Source: Brevundimonas sp. (GTDB lineage: Bacteria; Pseudomonadota; Alphaproteobacteria; Caulobacterales; Caulobacteraceae). From it: a DNA stretch of 16,803 bases. Position numbers and translations under genes: made by a program. Of this stretch, positions 1 to 7,376 are shown in pieces. Where the stretch lies: NCBI GenBank assembly GCA_022712235.1, contig JALAGW010000005.1:1-16803 (forward strand), given 5' to 3'. Every line of letters starts with the position of its first letter. The stretch's first letter is position 1. The notes beneath the pieces were generated by a model. The model saw only the letters and a program-made list of their open reading frames with translations, was not told the origin of the DNA and searched no databases.

Positions 1-184
1 CGCGGGCTTCGCCCTGATCTGGTACATGTGGTGGCTGGCGGCGCTCGGCTTCTTCGCCCTGATCGCCTACGCCATCTTCCACACCTTCAACTACAAGCGC
101 GACTACTACATCCCGGCCGAGACGGTGCAGGCGACGGAAGACGCACACACTAAGGCCTTGGCGGCCGCAGCGGCGAAGGGGTGA
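1..184 (+). CDS. cyoB: Cytochrome o ubiquinol oxidase subunit I, C-terminal fragment
   Basis: Only the last 60 codons are present; the gene enters from the left edge and is read from base 2 to the TGA at 182-184. The visible part is the final transmembrane helix (IWYMWWLAALGFFALIAYA) followed by a hydrophilic tail with the NYKRDYYIPAE stretch. This closely resembles the end of E. coli CyoB, which has an equivalent WWLA helix and a DYYVP motif. CyoB is the haem-copper catalytic subunit that oxidises ubiquinol and reduces oxygen to water in the inner membrane. The haem and CuB ligands lie outside the window. Only 4 bases separate its stop from cyoC, as expected for one cyoABCD transcript. The identification rests on this tail and on the two following cyo genes. 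Confidence 0.93.
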   Translation, partial: AGFALIWYMWWLAALGFFALIAYAIFHTFNYKRDYYIPAETVQATEDAHTKALAAAAAKG

Positions 185-188
185 ACCG

Positions 189-833
189 ATGAGCCACGCA
201 GCTTCCCTGAACCCTGACTACGTCGACGAGGCCGGGCGGCCGATCTACCACCCGGTCGAGGAGCCGCATCACCCGGAAGGCCACAGCACCATGCTGGGCT
301 TCTGGATGTATCTGATGAGCGACTGCCTCATCTTCGCGATGCTGTTCGCCGTCTATGCGGTGATCGGCGGCAACTACGCCGCCGGCCCGGCGCCCAAGGA
401 CCTGTTCGACCTGCCGCTGGTGGCGCTGAACACCTCCATGCTGCTGCTGTCGTCGATCACCTACGGCTTCGCCATGCTGGCCATGGTCAAGAACCGCACG
501 GCCCAGATGCAGACCTGGCTGGCGATCACCGGCGTCTTCGGCCTCTGCTTCCTGGGGATCGAGCTCTATGAGTTCGCCCACATGATCCACCTGGGCGCCA
601 CGCCTCAGCGCAGCGGCTTCCTGTCGGCCTTCTTCTTCCTGGTCGGCACCCACGGCCTGCACGTCACCTTCGGCTGCATCTGGCTGGTCACCCTGATGGT
701 GCAGGTGTGGCGCAAGGGCCTGATCCAGGCCAACAAGCGCCGGCTGATGTGCCTCAGCCTGTTCTGGCACTTCCTGGACGTCATCTGGATCGGCGTCTTC
801 ACCTTCGTCTATCTGTTCGGGATGCTGCGATGA
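189..833 (+). CDS. cyoC: Cytochrome o ubiquinol oxidase subunit III
   Basis: Encodes 214 aa, close to the ~204 aa of E. coli CyoC. It is a haem-copper oxidase subunit III family protein with five predicted membrane helices, roughly residues 38-60, 78-99, 109-130, 150-175 and 190-212. Recognisable family features are the STMLGFWMYLMSDCLIFAM first helix, the ELYEFAHMI segment with its conserved glutamate, the GTHGLHVTFGCIW helix and the WHFLDVIWIGVFTFVYLFG C-terminus. Subunit III stabilises the oxidase complex and has no redox cofactor. The start is the first ATG, 4 bases after cyoB, with a purine-rich GAAGGGGTG stretch just upstream. The stop codon overlaps the cyoD start as ATGA, suggesting translational coupling. 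Confidence 0.96.
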   Translation: MSHAASLNPDYVDEAGRPIYHPVEEPHHPEGHSTMLGFWMYLMSDCLIFAMLFAVYAVIGGNYAAGPAPKDLFDLPLVALNTSMLLLSSITYGFAMLAMVKNRTAQMQTWLAITGVFGLCFLGIELYEFAHMIHLGATPQRSGFLSAFFFLVGTHGLHVTFGCIWLVTLMVQVWRKGLIQANKRRLMCLSLFWHFLDVIWIGVFTFVYLFGMLR

Positions 834-1219
834 GCGCCGAGGCCCACAACGAGCACGCTGTTGATCATCACGACGATCATCACCACGGCGACGACCACGA
901 TCACGGCTCGTTCAAGACCTACATGATCGGTTTCCTGCTGTCGGTCGTGCTGACGGCGATCCCGTTCTGGCTGGTCATGACCGAGGCCCTGGCCCCCCAG
1001 ACGACGGGCCTGATCATCACGGCCTTCGCCGTGGCGCAGATCATCGTGCACATGATCTTCTTCCTGCACATGAACCATAAGTCCGAGGGCGGGTGGAACA
1101 TGCTGGCGCTGATCTTCACCATCGTCATCGTAGTGATCGCCGTCGCCGGTTCGGTCTGGGTGATGTATCACCTCAATACCAACATGATGCCCGTCCACGA
1201 CATGCAGACCATGGGCTGA
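830..1219 (+). CDS. cyoD: Cytochrome o ubiquinol oxidase subunit IV
   Basis: Encodes 129 aa. From about residue 27 it aligns by eye with E. coli CyoD (109 aa): the FKTYMIGFLLSVVLTAIPFW helix, the HMIFFLHMNHKSEGGWNM region, and a third helix ending in the LNTNMMP tail. Three membrane helices are expected; the small subunit IV supports assembly of the CuB centre in the bo3 oxidase. The start is the ATG overlapping the cyoC stop (ATGA at 830-833). The odd feature is the N-terminus, about 20 residues longer than in E. coli and packed with nine histidines alternating with aspartates between residues 6 and 25. This resembles a metal-binding tail. In E. coli this end faces the cytoplasm. Confidence 0.95.
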   Translation: MSAEAHNEHAVDHHDDHHHGDDHDHGSFKTYMIGFLLSVVLTAIPFWLVMTEALAPQTTGLIITAFAVAQIIVHMIFFLHMNHKSEGGWNMLALIFTIVIVVIAVAGSVWVMYHLNTNMMPVHDMQTMG

Positions 1220-1236
1220 GCCCGAGCGGGCGAGGC

Positions 1237-1254
1237 CAGGGGAGAAGCGCCATA
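1237..1254 (+). promoter_or_regulatory. Strong ribosome-binding site followed by an in-frame ATA codon (possible non-canonical start of surf1)
   Basis: The stretch CAGGGGAGAAG (1237-1247) is a near-ideal Shine-Dalgarno sequence 17 bases after the cyoD stop. About 7 bases after GGAG lies ATA (1252-1254), exactly in frame with the SURF1 coding region. The 12 codons between this ATA and the first ATG at 1291 contain no ATG, GTG or TTG, and the DNA just before 1291 has no Shine-Dalgarno. Either ATA is used as a rare start, or an ancestral ATG was mutated, or there is a base-calling error. Confidence 0.45.
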
Positions 1255-1290
1255 GAGCCGTCGTCGCGACCCGCCCGGCCGCCGCGCAGC

Positions 1291-2004
1291 ATGACCGCCC
1301 TGATCCTGGGCGCGGTCATGTTCGCCCTGCTGTTCGCGGGCTTCTCGGCCCTGGGCGTCTGGCAGGTGCAGCGGCTGGCCTGGAAGCAGGATCTGATCCG
1401 TCAGGTCGACGCTCGAATTCACGCCGCGCCCGTCGTCGCGCCGTCGCCGCGCCAGACCATCACGCGCCAGGCCGACCAGTATCGTCGGGTCGTCGTCAGC
1501 GGCCGCTTCGATCATTCGCGCGAGACTCTGGTGAAGGCGGTGACCGACCTCGGTCCCGGCTACTGGGTGGTGACGCCGCTGACGGCCGACCAAGGCTTCA
1601 CCGTCCTGATCAATCGGGGCTTCGTCCCGTCCGAACGCCAGAAGCCGGCGGATCGCGCGGCGGGTCAGGTCGAGGGCCAGGCCCGCGTCGTCGGCCTGCT
1701 GCGTCTGACGGAACCTGACGGCGGCTTTCTGCGGGCCAACGACCCGGCAGGCGATCGCTGGTTCTCGCGCGACGTGGCGGGAATCGCCAGGGCGAAGGGC
1801 GTGTCGGGGCCGGTCGCCTCCTACTTCATCGACGCCGACGCCGCGCCAAATCCCGGCGGCTGGCCGCGCGGCGGGCTGACGGTGGTGCGTTTCGCCAACA
1901 GCCACCTGATCTACGCCCTGACCTGGTTCGGACTGGCCCTGATGTCGGCGGCCGGCTTCATCCTGTTCGCGCGCGAGGAAAAGCGCCGGAGAGCGGCGCG
2001 ATGA
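1291..2004 (+). CDS. SURF1-family oxidase assembly protein
   Basis: Encodes 237 aa from the first ATG, or 250 aa if the in-frame ATA at 1252 with its good ribosome-binding site is used. SURF1 proteins insert or stabilise haem a/o in the active site of haem-copper oxidases. The layout fits the family: an N-terminal helix (residues 2-22) ending in LGVWQVQRLAWK, a periplasmic domain with GRFDHSRETLV, GYWVVTPL and VLINRGFVP motifs, then a GGWPRGG segment and a second helix near the C-terminus beginning HLIYALTWFGLALM. Its place after cyoD suggests a quinol-oxidase-dedicated SURF1, like Surf1q described in Paracoccus. The stop overlaps the next gene as ATGA (2001-2004). The family call is firm; the start is uncertain. 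Confidence 0.92.
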   Translation: MTALILGAVMFALLFAGFSALGVWQVQRLAWKQDLIRQVDARIHAAPVVAPSPRQTITRQADQYRRVVVSGRFDHSRETLVKAVTDLGPGYWVVTPLTADQGFTVLINRGFVPSERQKPADRAAGQVEGQARVVGLLRLTEPDGGFLRANDPAGDRWFSRDVAGIARAKGVSGPVASYFIDADAAPNPGGWPRGGLTVVRFANSHLIYALTWFGLALMSAAGFILFAREEKRRRAAR

Positions 2005-3323
2005 GTGCGACGCGGTTCGCGCGCAGCCTGCTGGGGCTGGACGACCGGGCCGAGGCGCCGGTGTCGCCGGGTGCGGCCGGGCGGCGCAACATGCTGCTGC
2101 TGATCCAGCTGCGATGGCTGGCGGTGATCGGGCAGGTGGTGACCATCGCCGCGGTCCACTGGGGACTGAAGATTCCCCTGCCGCTCGGCATGCTGCTGCT
2201 GGCTCCGACAGGGCTGGCGGTGATGAACCTGGCCAGCGCGCCCGTCACCCTGCGACGTCACAGCGTGACCGACCCGGAGCTGATCCTGGCCCTGTTCGTC
2301 GATGTGGCGGCCCTGACCTGGTTGCTGTTCTTCAGCGGCGGGACCAGCAATCCCTTCGCCGCCCTCTATCTGATGCAGATCGTGCTGGCGGCGGTGTTGC
2401 TGCGGCCGCCCTATGCCTGGGGGTTCGTCCTGGTCACCAGCGCCTGTCTGGCCTGGCTGGCGGTCTGGCATCAACCGCTGCTGCTGCCGCCCGACACCGA
2501 CGCCCACATGGGGTTGATCCAGGCCGGGGCCCTGGTCAACTTCATCCTGATCGCCGTGCTGCTGGTGGCCTTCGTCACCCGCACGACCCAGAACGTGCGC
2601 GCCCGCGACGCCTATCTGGCCGACGCCCGGCAACAGGCGGCGGAACAGGATCACATCGTGCGCATGGGCCTGCTGGCGTCCGGCGCGGCCCATGAGTTGG
2701 GCACGCCGCTGGCCTCGTTGTCGGTCATCCTCAGCGACTGGAAGCGGATGCCGATGTTGAAGGCTGACGACGACCTGACGTCCGACATCGTCGAGATGCA
2801 GGCCGAGGTGGAGCGCTGCAAGACCATCGTCACCGGCATCCTGATGTCGGCGGGCGAGGCGCGAGGCGTGGCTCCGACCATCACCACCCTGGGCGGCTTC
2901 CTGTCCGAGATCGTGGCGGAGTGGCGCGAGAAGTCGAACGACGCCATGGCCGTGGTTCTGCGCGCGCCCACGCCGCGTGACCCGCGCATCATCGCCGACC
3001 CCGCCCTGAAGCAGGTCTTTAGCGCGCTTCTGGACAATGCCCATGAAGCCGGGGCCGAGCGCATGGTGGTCTCGGCGACCCTGGATGACGACCTGCTGGC
3101 CGTGGAGTTCAACGACGACGGCCCCGGATTCACGCCCGACATTCTGGAGCGTCTGGGCCAGCCTTATCAGTCGACCAAGGGCCGGGCAGGGGCGGGGCTG
3201 GGCCTCTTCCTGCTGGTCAATGTGATGCGCAAGCTGGGCGGCGGCGTCGTGGCCGCCAATCGGCGCGACGGCGGCGCCAATGTCCGTCTGACCCTGCCGC
3301 TGGAGGCCTTGGCTCCGAAATGA
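2001..3323 (+). CDS. regB: RegB/PrrB/ActS-type redox-sensing sensor histidine kinase
   Basis: Encodes 440 aa. The N-terminal half has about six membrane helices (residues ~32-192) and carries the quinone-site signature GGTSNPF at 113-119, matching the GGxxNPF of RegB/PrrB. The kinase core follows: H-box GAAHELGTPLASL with phospho-accepting His231, then ERCKTIV with Cys273 about 40 residues later, in the place of the redox-active cysteine of RegB. The ATP domain has an N-box (LDNAHEAG), G1 (DDGPGF) and G2 (GAGLGLF). In relatives the kinase is inhibited by oxidised ubiquinone and by oxidation of the cysteine, and controls respiration, carbon and nitrogen fixation genes. It overlaps surf1 upstream and regA downstream by ATGA, so oxidase and sensor are probably co-translated. 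Confidence 0.94.
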   Translation: MSATRFARSLLGLDDRAEAPVSPGAAGRRNMLLLIQLRWLAVIGQVVTIAAVHWGLKIPLPLGMLLLAPTGLAVMNLASAPVTLRRHSVTDPELILALFVDVAALTWLLFFSGGTSNPFAALYLMQIVLAAVLLRPPYAWGFVLVTSACLAWLAVWHQPLLLPPDTDAHMGLIQAGALVNFILIAVLLVAFVTRTTQNVRARDAYLADARQQAAEQDHIVRMGLLASGAAHELGTPLASLSVILSDWKRMPMLKADDDLTSDIVEMQAEVERCKTIVTGILMSAGEARGVAPTITTLGGFLSEIVAEWREKSNDAMAVVLRAPTPRDPRIIADPALKQVFSALLDNAHEAGAERMVVSATLDDDLLAVEFNDDGPGFTPDILERLGQPYQSTKGRAGAGLGLFLLVNVMRKLGGGVVAANRRDGGANVRLTLPLEALAPK

Positions 3324-3865
3324 CCGACCCGATCGATGCGACCCGCCAATTGCTGATCGTCGAGGACGACGAGGCCTTCGCCAAGACCCTGCGCAAGTCG
3401 TTCGAGCGACGCGGCTATGAGGTGGTCTCGGCCCGCAGCCATGAGCAATTGGTCGAACTCTTGCAGGTGCATCACCCGCAATACGCCGTGGTGGATCTGA
3501 AGCTGGGGGCGGCCTCGGGCTTGACCTGCGTCCAGACCCTGCACGCCTTTGATCCTGAACTGGACATTGTGGTCCTGACCGGTTTCGCCAGCATCGCGAC
3601 CGCCGTGGAGGCCATCAAGCTGGGCGCGCGGCATTACCTGGCCAAGCCTGCCGGCACCGACGAGATCGAGGCCGCCTTTGCTCGGCAGGAGGGCGATCCC
3701 GACGCCGTCCTCAGCGCCCGCCCGACCTCGATCAAGACCCTGGAGTGGGAACGCATCCACGAGGTCCTGGCCGAGACCAATTTCAACATTTCCGAGACCG
3801 CGCGCCGCCTGGGCATGCACCGCCGCACCCTGGCCCGGAAGCTGGAGAAGCGTCAGGTCACCTGA
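3320..3865 (+). CDS. regA: RegA/PrrA/ActR-type response regulator
   Basis: Encodes 181 aa, the usual RegA length. Residues ~11-120 form a receiver domain with acidic pocket E15/D16/D17, phospho-acceptor Asp59 in VVDLKLG, Thr in VVLTGFAS and Lys in AKPAG. A short linker leads to a Fis-type helix-turn-helix at the C-terminus with the motif ISETARRLGMHRRTLARKL, almost unchanged across RegA homologues. It is the partner of the kinase immediately upstream, whose stop codon overlaps its start (ATGA at 3320-3323). Phosphorylated RegA binds promoters of respiratory and redox genes, so feedback on this cyo operon is plausible but not shown here. Its stop codon lies in a small hairpin shared with the convergent gene. 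Confidence 0.95.
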   Translation: MTDPIDATRQLLIVEDDEAFAKTLRKSFERRGYEVVSARSHEQLVELLQVHHPQYAVVDLKLGAASGLTCVQTLHAFDPELDIVVLTGFASIATAVEAIKLGARHYLAKPAGTDEIEAAFARQEGDPDAVLSARPTSIKTLEWERIHEVLAETNFNISETARRLGMHRRTLARKLEKRQVT

Positions 3866-3877
3866 CGCCGCCGTCAG
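3862..3877. terminator. Small hairpin spanning both stop codons of a convergent gene pair
   Basis: CTGACG (3862-3867) pairs with CGTCAG (3872-3877) around a 4-base loop. The left arm contains the TGA of regA and the right arm the TGA of the DUF808 gene on the other strand. There is no T-run on either side, so it is at best a weak bidirectional terminator or a 3'-end structure. Confidence 0.3.
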
Positions 3878-4815
3878 TGCGGGCCGCGTCCGAACAGGCG
3901 CAGGATTTGATGCAGCACGACGGCGAGAACGCCGCCGACGATCAGACCCAGAAGGCCTGACAATAGGGCTGTGGTGCTCCAGCCGGCCGCGCCGCCCAGC
4001 GGCCCGGCCAGACCGGCGACCGCATGGGCCAGATGTTCGACCGGCTCGGCGGGCCAGGCCAGGCCGAGCGTGTGCGTGCCGTGCAGCAGGATGCCGCCGC
4101 CGACCCACAGCATGGCCACGGTGCCGATGACGGACAGGGCGGAAAAGACGCCCGGCATGCCTTTCACCAGACTGCGTCCGACGGCGCGGCTGGTTTTGGA
4201 AGCACGTTCAGCCATGTGCAGACCGATGTCGTCCAGTTTCACCAGCAGGCCCACGGCGCCGTAGACGGCCACGGTCATGGCCAGACCGACCACGATCAGC
4301 ACCCCGGCCTGGGTCGCCAAGGGCGCGTCGGAAACGTCGGCCAGGGCGATGGTCATGATCTCGGCGGACAGGATCAGGTCGGTGCGCACCGCGCCGGAAA
4401 CCGTGGCCTTCTCCAGATGGGCGGGATCGTCGCTGACCGGCTTTTCCTCGGCCTCATGCCCGCCGAACATCTCCATGACCTTTTCGGCACCCTCGAAACA
4501 GAGGTAGGCGCCGCCGCACATCAGCAAGGGCGTGATGGCCCAGGGCGCGAAGGCGGTCAGCAGCAGGGCGATCGGCAGGATCAGCAGCAGCTTGTTGCGG
4601 ATGGAGCCCACGGCGATCTTGCCGATGATCGGCAGCTCGCGGCTGGGCGACAGGCCGGTGACGTATTTGGGCGTCACGGCGGCGTCGTCGATCACCACGC
4701 CGGCGGCCTTGCTGGCGGCCTTGCCCGAGGCGGCGCCGACGTCGTCGATAGAGGCCGCGGCCAGCTTGGCGATGCCCGCGACATCGTCGATCAGGGCCAT
4801 AAGTCCAGAAGGCAT
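3874..4815 (-). CDS. DUF808/YedI-family inner membrane protein
   Basis: Encodes 313 aa, similar in length to E. coli YedI (~305 aa). Family features are the N-terminal LMALIDDVAGIAKLA, VVIDDAAVTPKYVTGL, SRELPIIGKIAVGSIRNKL and the helix APWAITPLLMCGGAYLCFEG. Several more hydrophobic helices follow, about seven in all. The function of the family is unknown and I assign none. The start at 4815 (MPSGLMALIDD) places the conserved motif a few residues in; the Met at 4800 is an alternative. No clear Shine-Dalgarno is seen at either. The gene is convergent with regA, 8 bases apart. The 161 bases upstream to the tRNA hold nothing I recognise. Confidence 0.9.
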   Translation of the reverse strand: MPSGLMALIDDVAGIAKLAAASIDDVGAASGKAASKAAGVVIDDAAVTPKYVTGLSPSRELPIIGKIAVGSIRNKLLLILPIALLLTAFAPWAITPLLMCGGAYLCFEGAEKVMEMFGGHEAEEKPVSDDPAHLEKATVSGAVRTDLILSAEIMTIALADVSDAPLATQAGVLIVVGLAMTVAVYGAVGLLVKLDDIGLHMAERASKTSRAVGRSLVKGMPGVFSALSVIGTVAMLWVGGGILLHGTHTLGLAWPAEPVEHLAHAVAGLAGPLGGAAGWSTTALLSGLLGLIVGGVLAVVLHQILRLFGRGPH

Positions 4816-4976
4816 TGGGGCGCACCAGCAGGGGGGAGAAATGCAGAGCTTTCTTCCTGCCTGCGACAAAGCGTCTTGGAAAGAGGCTGTGCCAGGCATC
4901 GTGCAGAACACAGCGAACCGCAGCTCGGGTTCCCTGGAAAGGGATGCTGTTTTTCTGGAGGTATCAGAAGAGACGA

Positions 4977-5052
<76 letters not shown>

Positions 5053-5247
5053 GTACCGTCGTCTGCGCCCTTGGTGTGGCGCCGGTTCTTCGTGGCGACC
5101 CGCTGGGTTGCCCGAAGGGCCGTCCTATTACTCAGGAAGCGGGGCGGGCGCAAGGGCTGTTTGCGGGATTTTCTAAAGTTTGTTCCGCGCGCTAAGGTCG
5201 CAGCCGGAATCAGCCGCCGGCAGAGCGGCCTTGGGGAAATTAAGCAT

Positions 5248-6663
5248 ATGGCGTTCTGGAACCGTCGGCGATCGATCGATGCCATGCTGGCCCCGCGCGA
5301 GGGGCCGGCGTTGAAGAAGACGCTGAGCTGGCCGCACCTGATGGCCCTGGGCGTCGGCGCCATCGTCGGCACCGGCATCCTGACCCTGATCGGGGTCGGC
5401 GCGGGTCTGGCGGGGCCGGCGGTGCTGATCAGCTTCGCCCTGGCCGGTCTGGTCTGCGCCTGCGCGGCCCTGGCCTATGCCGAGCTGTCGACCATCATGC
5501 CCGCCTCGGGCAGCGCCTATACCTACTCCTACGCCTCGCTGGGCGAGATCTTCGCCTGGGTCGTGGGTTGGAGCCTGATCCTGGAATATTCGCTGGTCGT
5601 CTCGGCGGTGGCTGTGGGCTGGTCGGGCTACGCCATTCCCTTCCTGGCCGGTCTGGGCGTCGACCTGCCGCTGGCCCTGACCGTCGGACCCCACGTCGAG
5701 GGCGGCCTGATCAACCTGCCCGCGGTCTTCATCATCGCCGTGGTGACGGGCCTGCTGCTGATGGGCACCAAGGAGAGCGCCACGCTGAACGCGGTCCTGG
5801 TGCTGGTGAAGATCGCCGCCCTGGTGGTCTTCGTCGCCATCGCCCTGCCGAACTTCGACGCCGCCAACTTCACCCCCTTCATGCCGCACGGCTTCGGCGC
5901 CCCCTTCGTCCAGACGGGCGTGATGGCGGCGGCGGCCATCATCTTCTTCGCCTTCTACGGCTTTGACGCCATCGCCACGGCGGCTGAAGAGACCAAGAAG
6001 CCCGAGCGCGACCTGGCCGTCGGCATCATCGGCTCGATGGTGGTCTGCACCGTCCTCTATATCGTCGTCGCCGCCGCCGCGATCGGCGCCGCTCCGGTCG
6101 CCAGCTTCGCCGACAGCCCCGAACCCCTGTCGCTGATCATGCGCGGTCTGGGCCAGGGCGTCGCGGCCCAGTGGATCGCCGCCGCCGCCGTCATCGCCCT
6201 GCCGACCGTACTGTTGGCCTTTCTGTTCGGCCAGAGCCGCATCTTCCTGGGCATGGCGCGCGACGGCCTGCTGCCCAACCGCCTGGCCAGGATTTCGACG
6301 CGCGGCGTTCCGGTCGTCGTGACCGTCTTCACCGCCATCGTCGTGGCCTTCCTGGCCGGCATCATGCGCCTGGACGAACTGGCTTCGCTGGCCAACGCCG
6401 GCACCTTGATGGCCTTCATGGCCGTGGGCGTCAGCCTGATCGTGCTGCGGGTGCGCGAGCCGAACCGCGAGCGCAAGTTCAAGGCCCCGCTGTGGTGGCT
6501 GGTCGGCGGCATCGCCATCGTCGGTTGCATCACCTTCTTCTTCAGCCTGAAGGCGACGACCCAGCTCTATTTCCTGCTGTGGAACCTGTTTGGCCTGGCC
6601 GTCTACCTGATCTGGTCGTCGCGCAACTCGCGCCTCGCCAAGGGCGAAGAGGTCGAGGGCTGA
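5248..6663 (+). CDS. APC-superfamily amino acid permease (cationic amino acid transporter-like)
   Basis: Encodes 471 aa with about 12 membrane helices. The N-terminal family signature is clear: GVGAIVGTGILTLIGVGAG in helix 1, AGPAVLISFALAG in helix 2, YAELSTIMPASGSAYTYSY, then GEIFAWVVGWSLILEYSL. Further matches are FFAFYGFDAIATAAEET and FGQSRIFLGMARDGLLP. These fit the CAT-like branch of the APC family (YfnA/YhdG type), which imports amino acids by proton symport or exchange; the substrate cannot be read from sequence. The chosen ATG lies in CATATGGC with a GGGGAAA upstream; the frame is open further upstream but that part is not protein-like. The stop overlaps the next start as TGATG. The 195 bases between tRNA and permease hold no other gene. 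Confidence 0.93.
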   Translation: MAFWNRRRSIDAMLAPREGPALKKTLSWPHLMALGVGAIVGTGILTLIGVGAGLAGPAVLISFALAGLVCACAALAYAELSTIMPASGSAYTYSYASLGEIFAWVVGWSLILEYSLVVSAVAVGWSGYAIPFLAGLGVDLPLALTVGPHVEGGLINLPAVFIIAVVTGLLLMGTKESATLNAVLVLVKIAALVVFVAIALPNFDAANFTPFMPHGFGAPFVQTGVMAAAAIIFFAFYGFDAIATAAEETKKPERDLAVGIIGSMVVCTVLYIVVAAAAIGAAPVASFADSPEPLSLIMRGLGQGVAAQWIAAAAVIALPTVLLAFLFGQSRIFLGMARDGLLPNRLARISTRGVPVVVTVFTAIVVAFLAGIMRLDELASLANAGTLMAFMAVGVSLIVLRVREPNRERKFKAPLWWLVGGIAIVGCITFFFSLKATTQLYFLLWNLFGLAVYLIWSSRNSRLAKGEEVEG

Positions 6664-7016
6664 TGGCCAGACGCGACCTGTCGGGGGCGGTGGATTTCAC
6701 CGTTCTCGAAGCCATGACCGGCGGCATGGATGATGTGACGGACGAAGTGCTGGGCCTGTTCGCCGAGCAGGCCCGGATGTGGTCGGCCATGCTGGACGCC
6801 TCCAGCGAGGGCTGGCGCGACGCCGTTCACACCATCCGCGGCGCCGGGGCGGGCATCGGGGCCAAGGCCCTGGCCCAGGTCTGCGAAGAGGTGGAGTTCG
6901 GCGAGCAATCCGCCGCGCCCGCCGGGCTGGAGCGGGTGAAGACGGCGTTGGACGCGGCTTTGACCGACGTCGCCGCCTATCGTCATGAACTGGCGCTCAA
7001 GAGCCTGAAGGGCTGA
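6663..7016 (+). CDS. Stand-alone Hpt (histidine phosphotransfer) domain protein
   Basis: Encodes 117 aa starting inside the permease stop (TGATG, 6661-6665), so it is probably translationally coupled. It looks like a single all-helical Hpt domain: the motif AVHTIRGAGAGIGAKAL around His56 matches the Hpt pattern H-x-x-(K/R)-G-x(5)-G, with Arg59 in place of the usual Lys. The following ALAQVCEEVEF helix also fits. Such proteins carry phosphate between hybrid kinases and response regulators in the cytoplasm. No kinase or receiver partner lies beside it; the nearest two-component genes are regB/regA 3 kb away, and those signal directly without an Hpt step. Fairly sure of the family, unsure of the pathway. 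Confidence 0.78.
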   Translation: MARRDLSGAVDFTVLEAMTGGMDDVTDEVLGLFAEQARMWSAMLDASSEGWRDAVHTIRGAGAGIGAKALAQVCEEVEFGEQSAAPAGLERVKTALDAALTDVAAYRHELALKSLKG

Positions 7017-7030
7017 AGCGTGCGCCCTTC
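7007..7030. terminator. Hairpin between convergent hpt and chorismate mutase genes
   Basis: GAAGGGC (7007-7013) pairs with GCCCTTC (7024-7030) around a 10-base loop that contains the end of the hpt stop region. It fills most of the short space before the convergent stop at 7040. No T-run follows on either strand, so termination is only a guess. Confidence 0.35.
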
Positions 7031-7039
7031 CAAGGCAGC

Positions 7040-7372
7040 CTAGACTCGCGTCTTGTCCCAGGTTCCGAACTCGTGGGCGATGCAGCGGTCGATGAGCAGG
7101 CGCCAGACCGGCTCGGCGATGTCGGGGGACAGACCGGCGGGCTCGGCGGCCTTGAGCACCTTGGCCACGACGTCGTCGATGCGCGCCTGGTCGAAGACGG
7201 CGTCGCGGTTCGGCTTGATGCGGGCGGCGGCGTCCATATAGCGCTGGCGCTCGGCCAGCAGGGTCACCAGGGCTCGGTCCAGGGCGTCCACGCCCTGACG
7301 CACGTCGAGCATGGAGGCGCAGTCTTCCGGGGCCTTGCGGTCGTCGATGGCGACGGTGCGGGGGGCGGTCAT
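7040..7372 (-). CDS. Chorismate mutase, AroQ type
   Basis: Encodes 110 aa forming a single AroQ-alpha chorismate mutase domain, the all-helical fold that rearranges chorismate to prephenate for Phe/Tyr synthesis. Visible active-site positions: Arg25 in DVRQGVDALDRALVTLLAER, Arg42 at its end, Lys53 in RIKPNRD, the arginine of QARIDDVV, and a C-terminal helix with WRLLIDRCIAHEF. There is no fused prephenate dehydratase/dehydrogenase and no signal peptide, so it is a monofunctional cytoplasmic enzyme. I chose the ATG at 7372, just 4 bases after the fpr stop, over the Met at 7405, which would overlap fpr. It is probably co-transcribed with fpr, although the two have no obvious shared pathway. Confidence 0.88.
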   Translation of the reverse strand: MTAPRTVAIDDRKAPEDCASMLDVRQGVDALDRALVTLLAERQRYMDAAARIKPNRDAVFDQARIDDVVAKVLKAAEPAGLSPDIAEPVWRLLIDRCIAHEFGTWDKTRV

Positions 7373-7376
7373 CAGG

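Noticed and set aside
1911..3044. A 1.1-kb open frame on the - strand opposite surf1 and regB
   Set aside because: It is rich in Gln/His/Arg with no recognisable domain and crosses two well-supported genes on the other strand.
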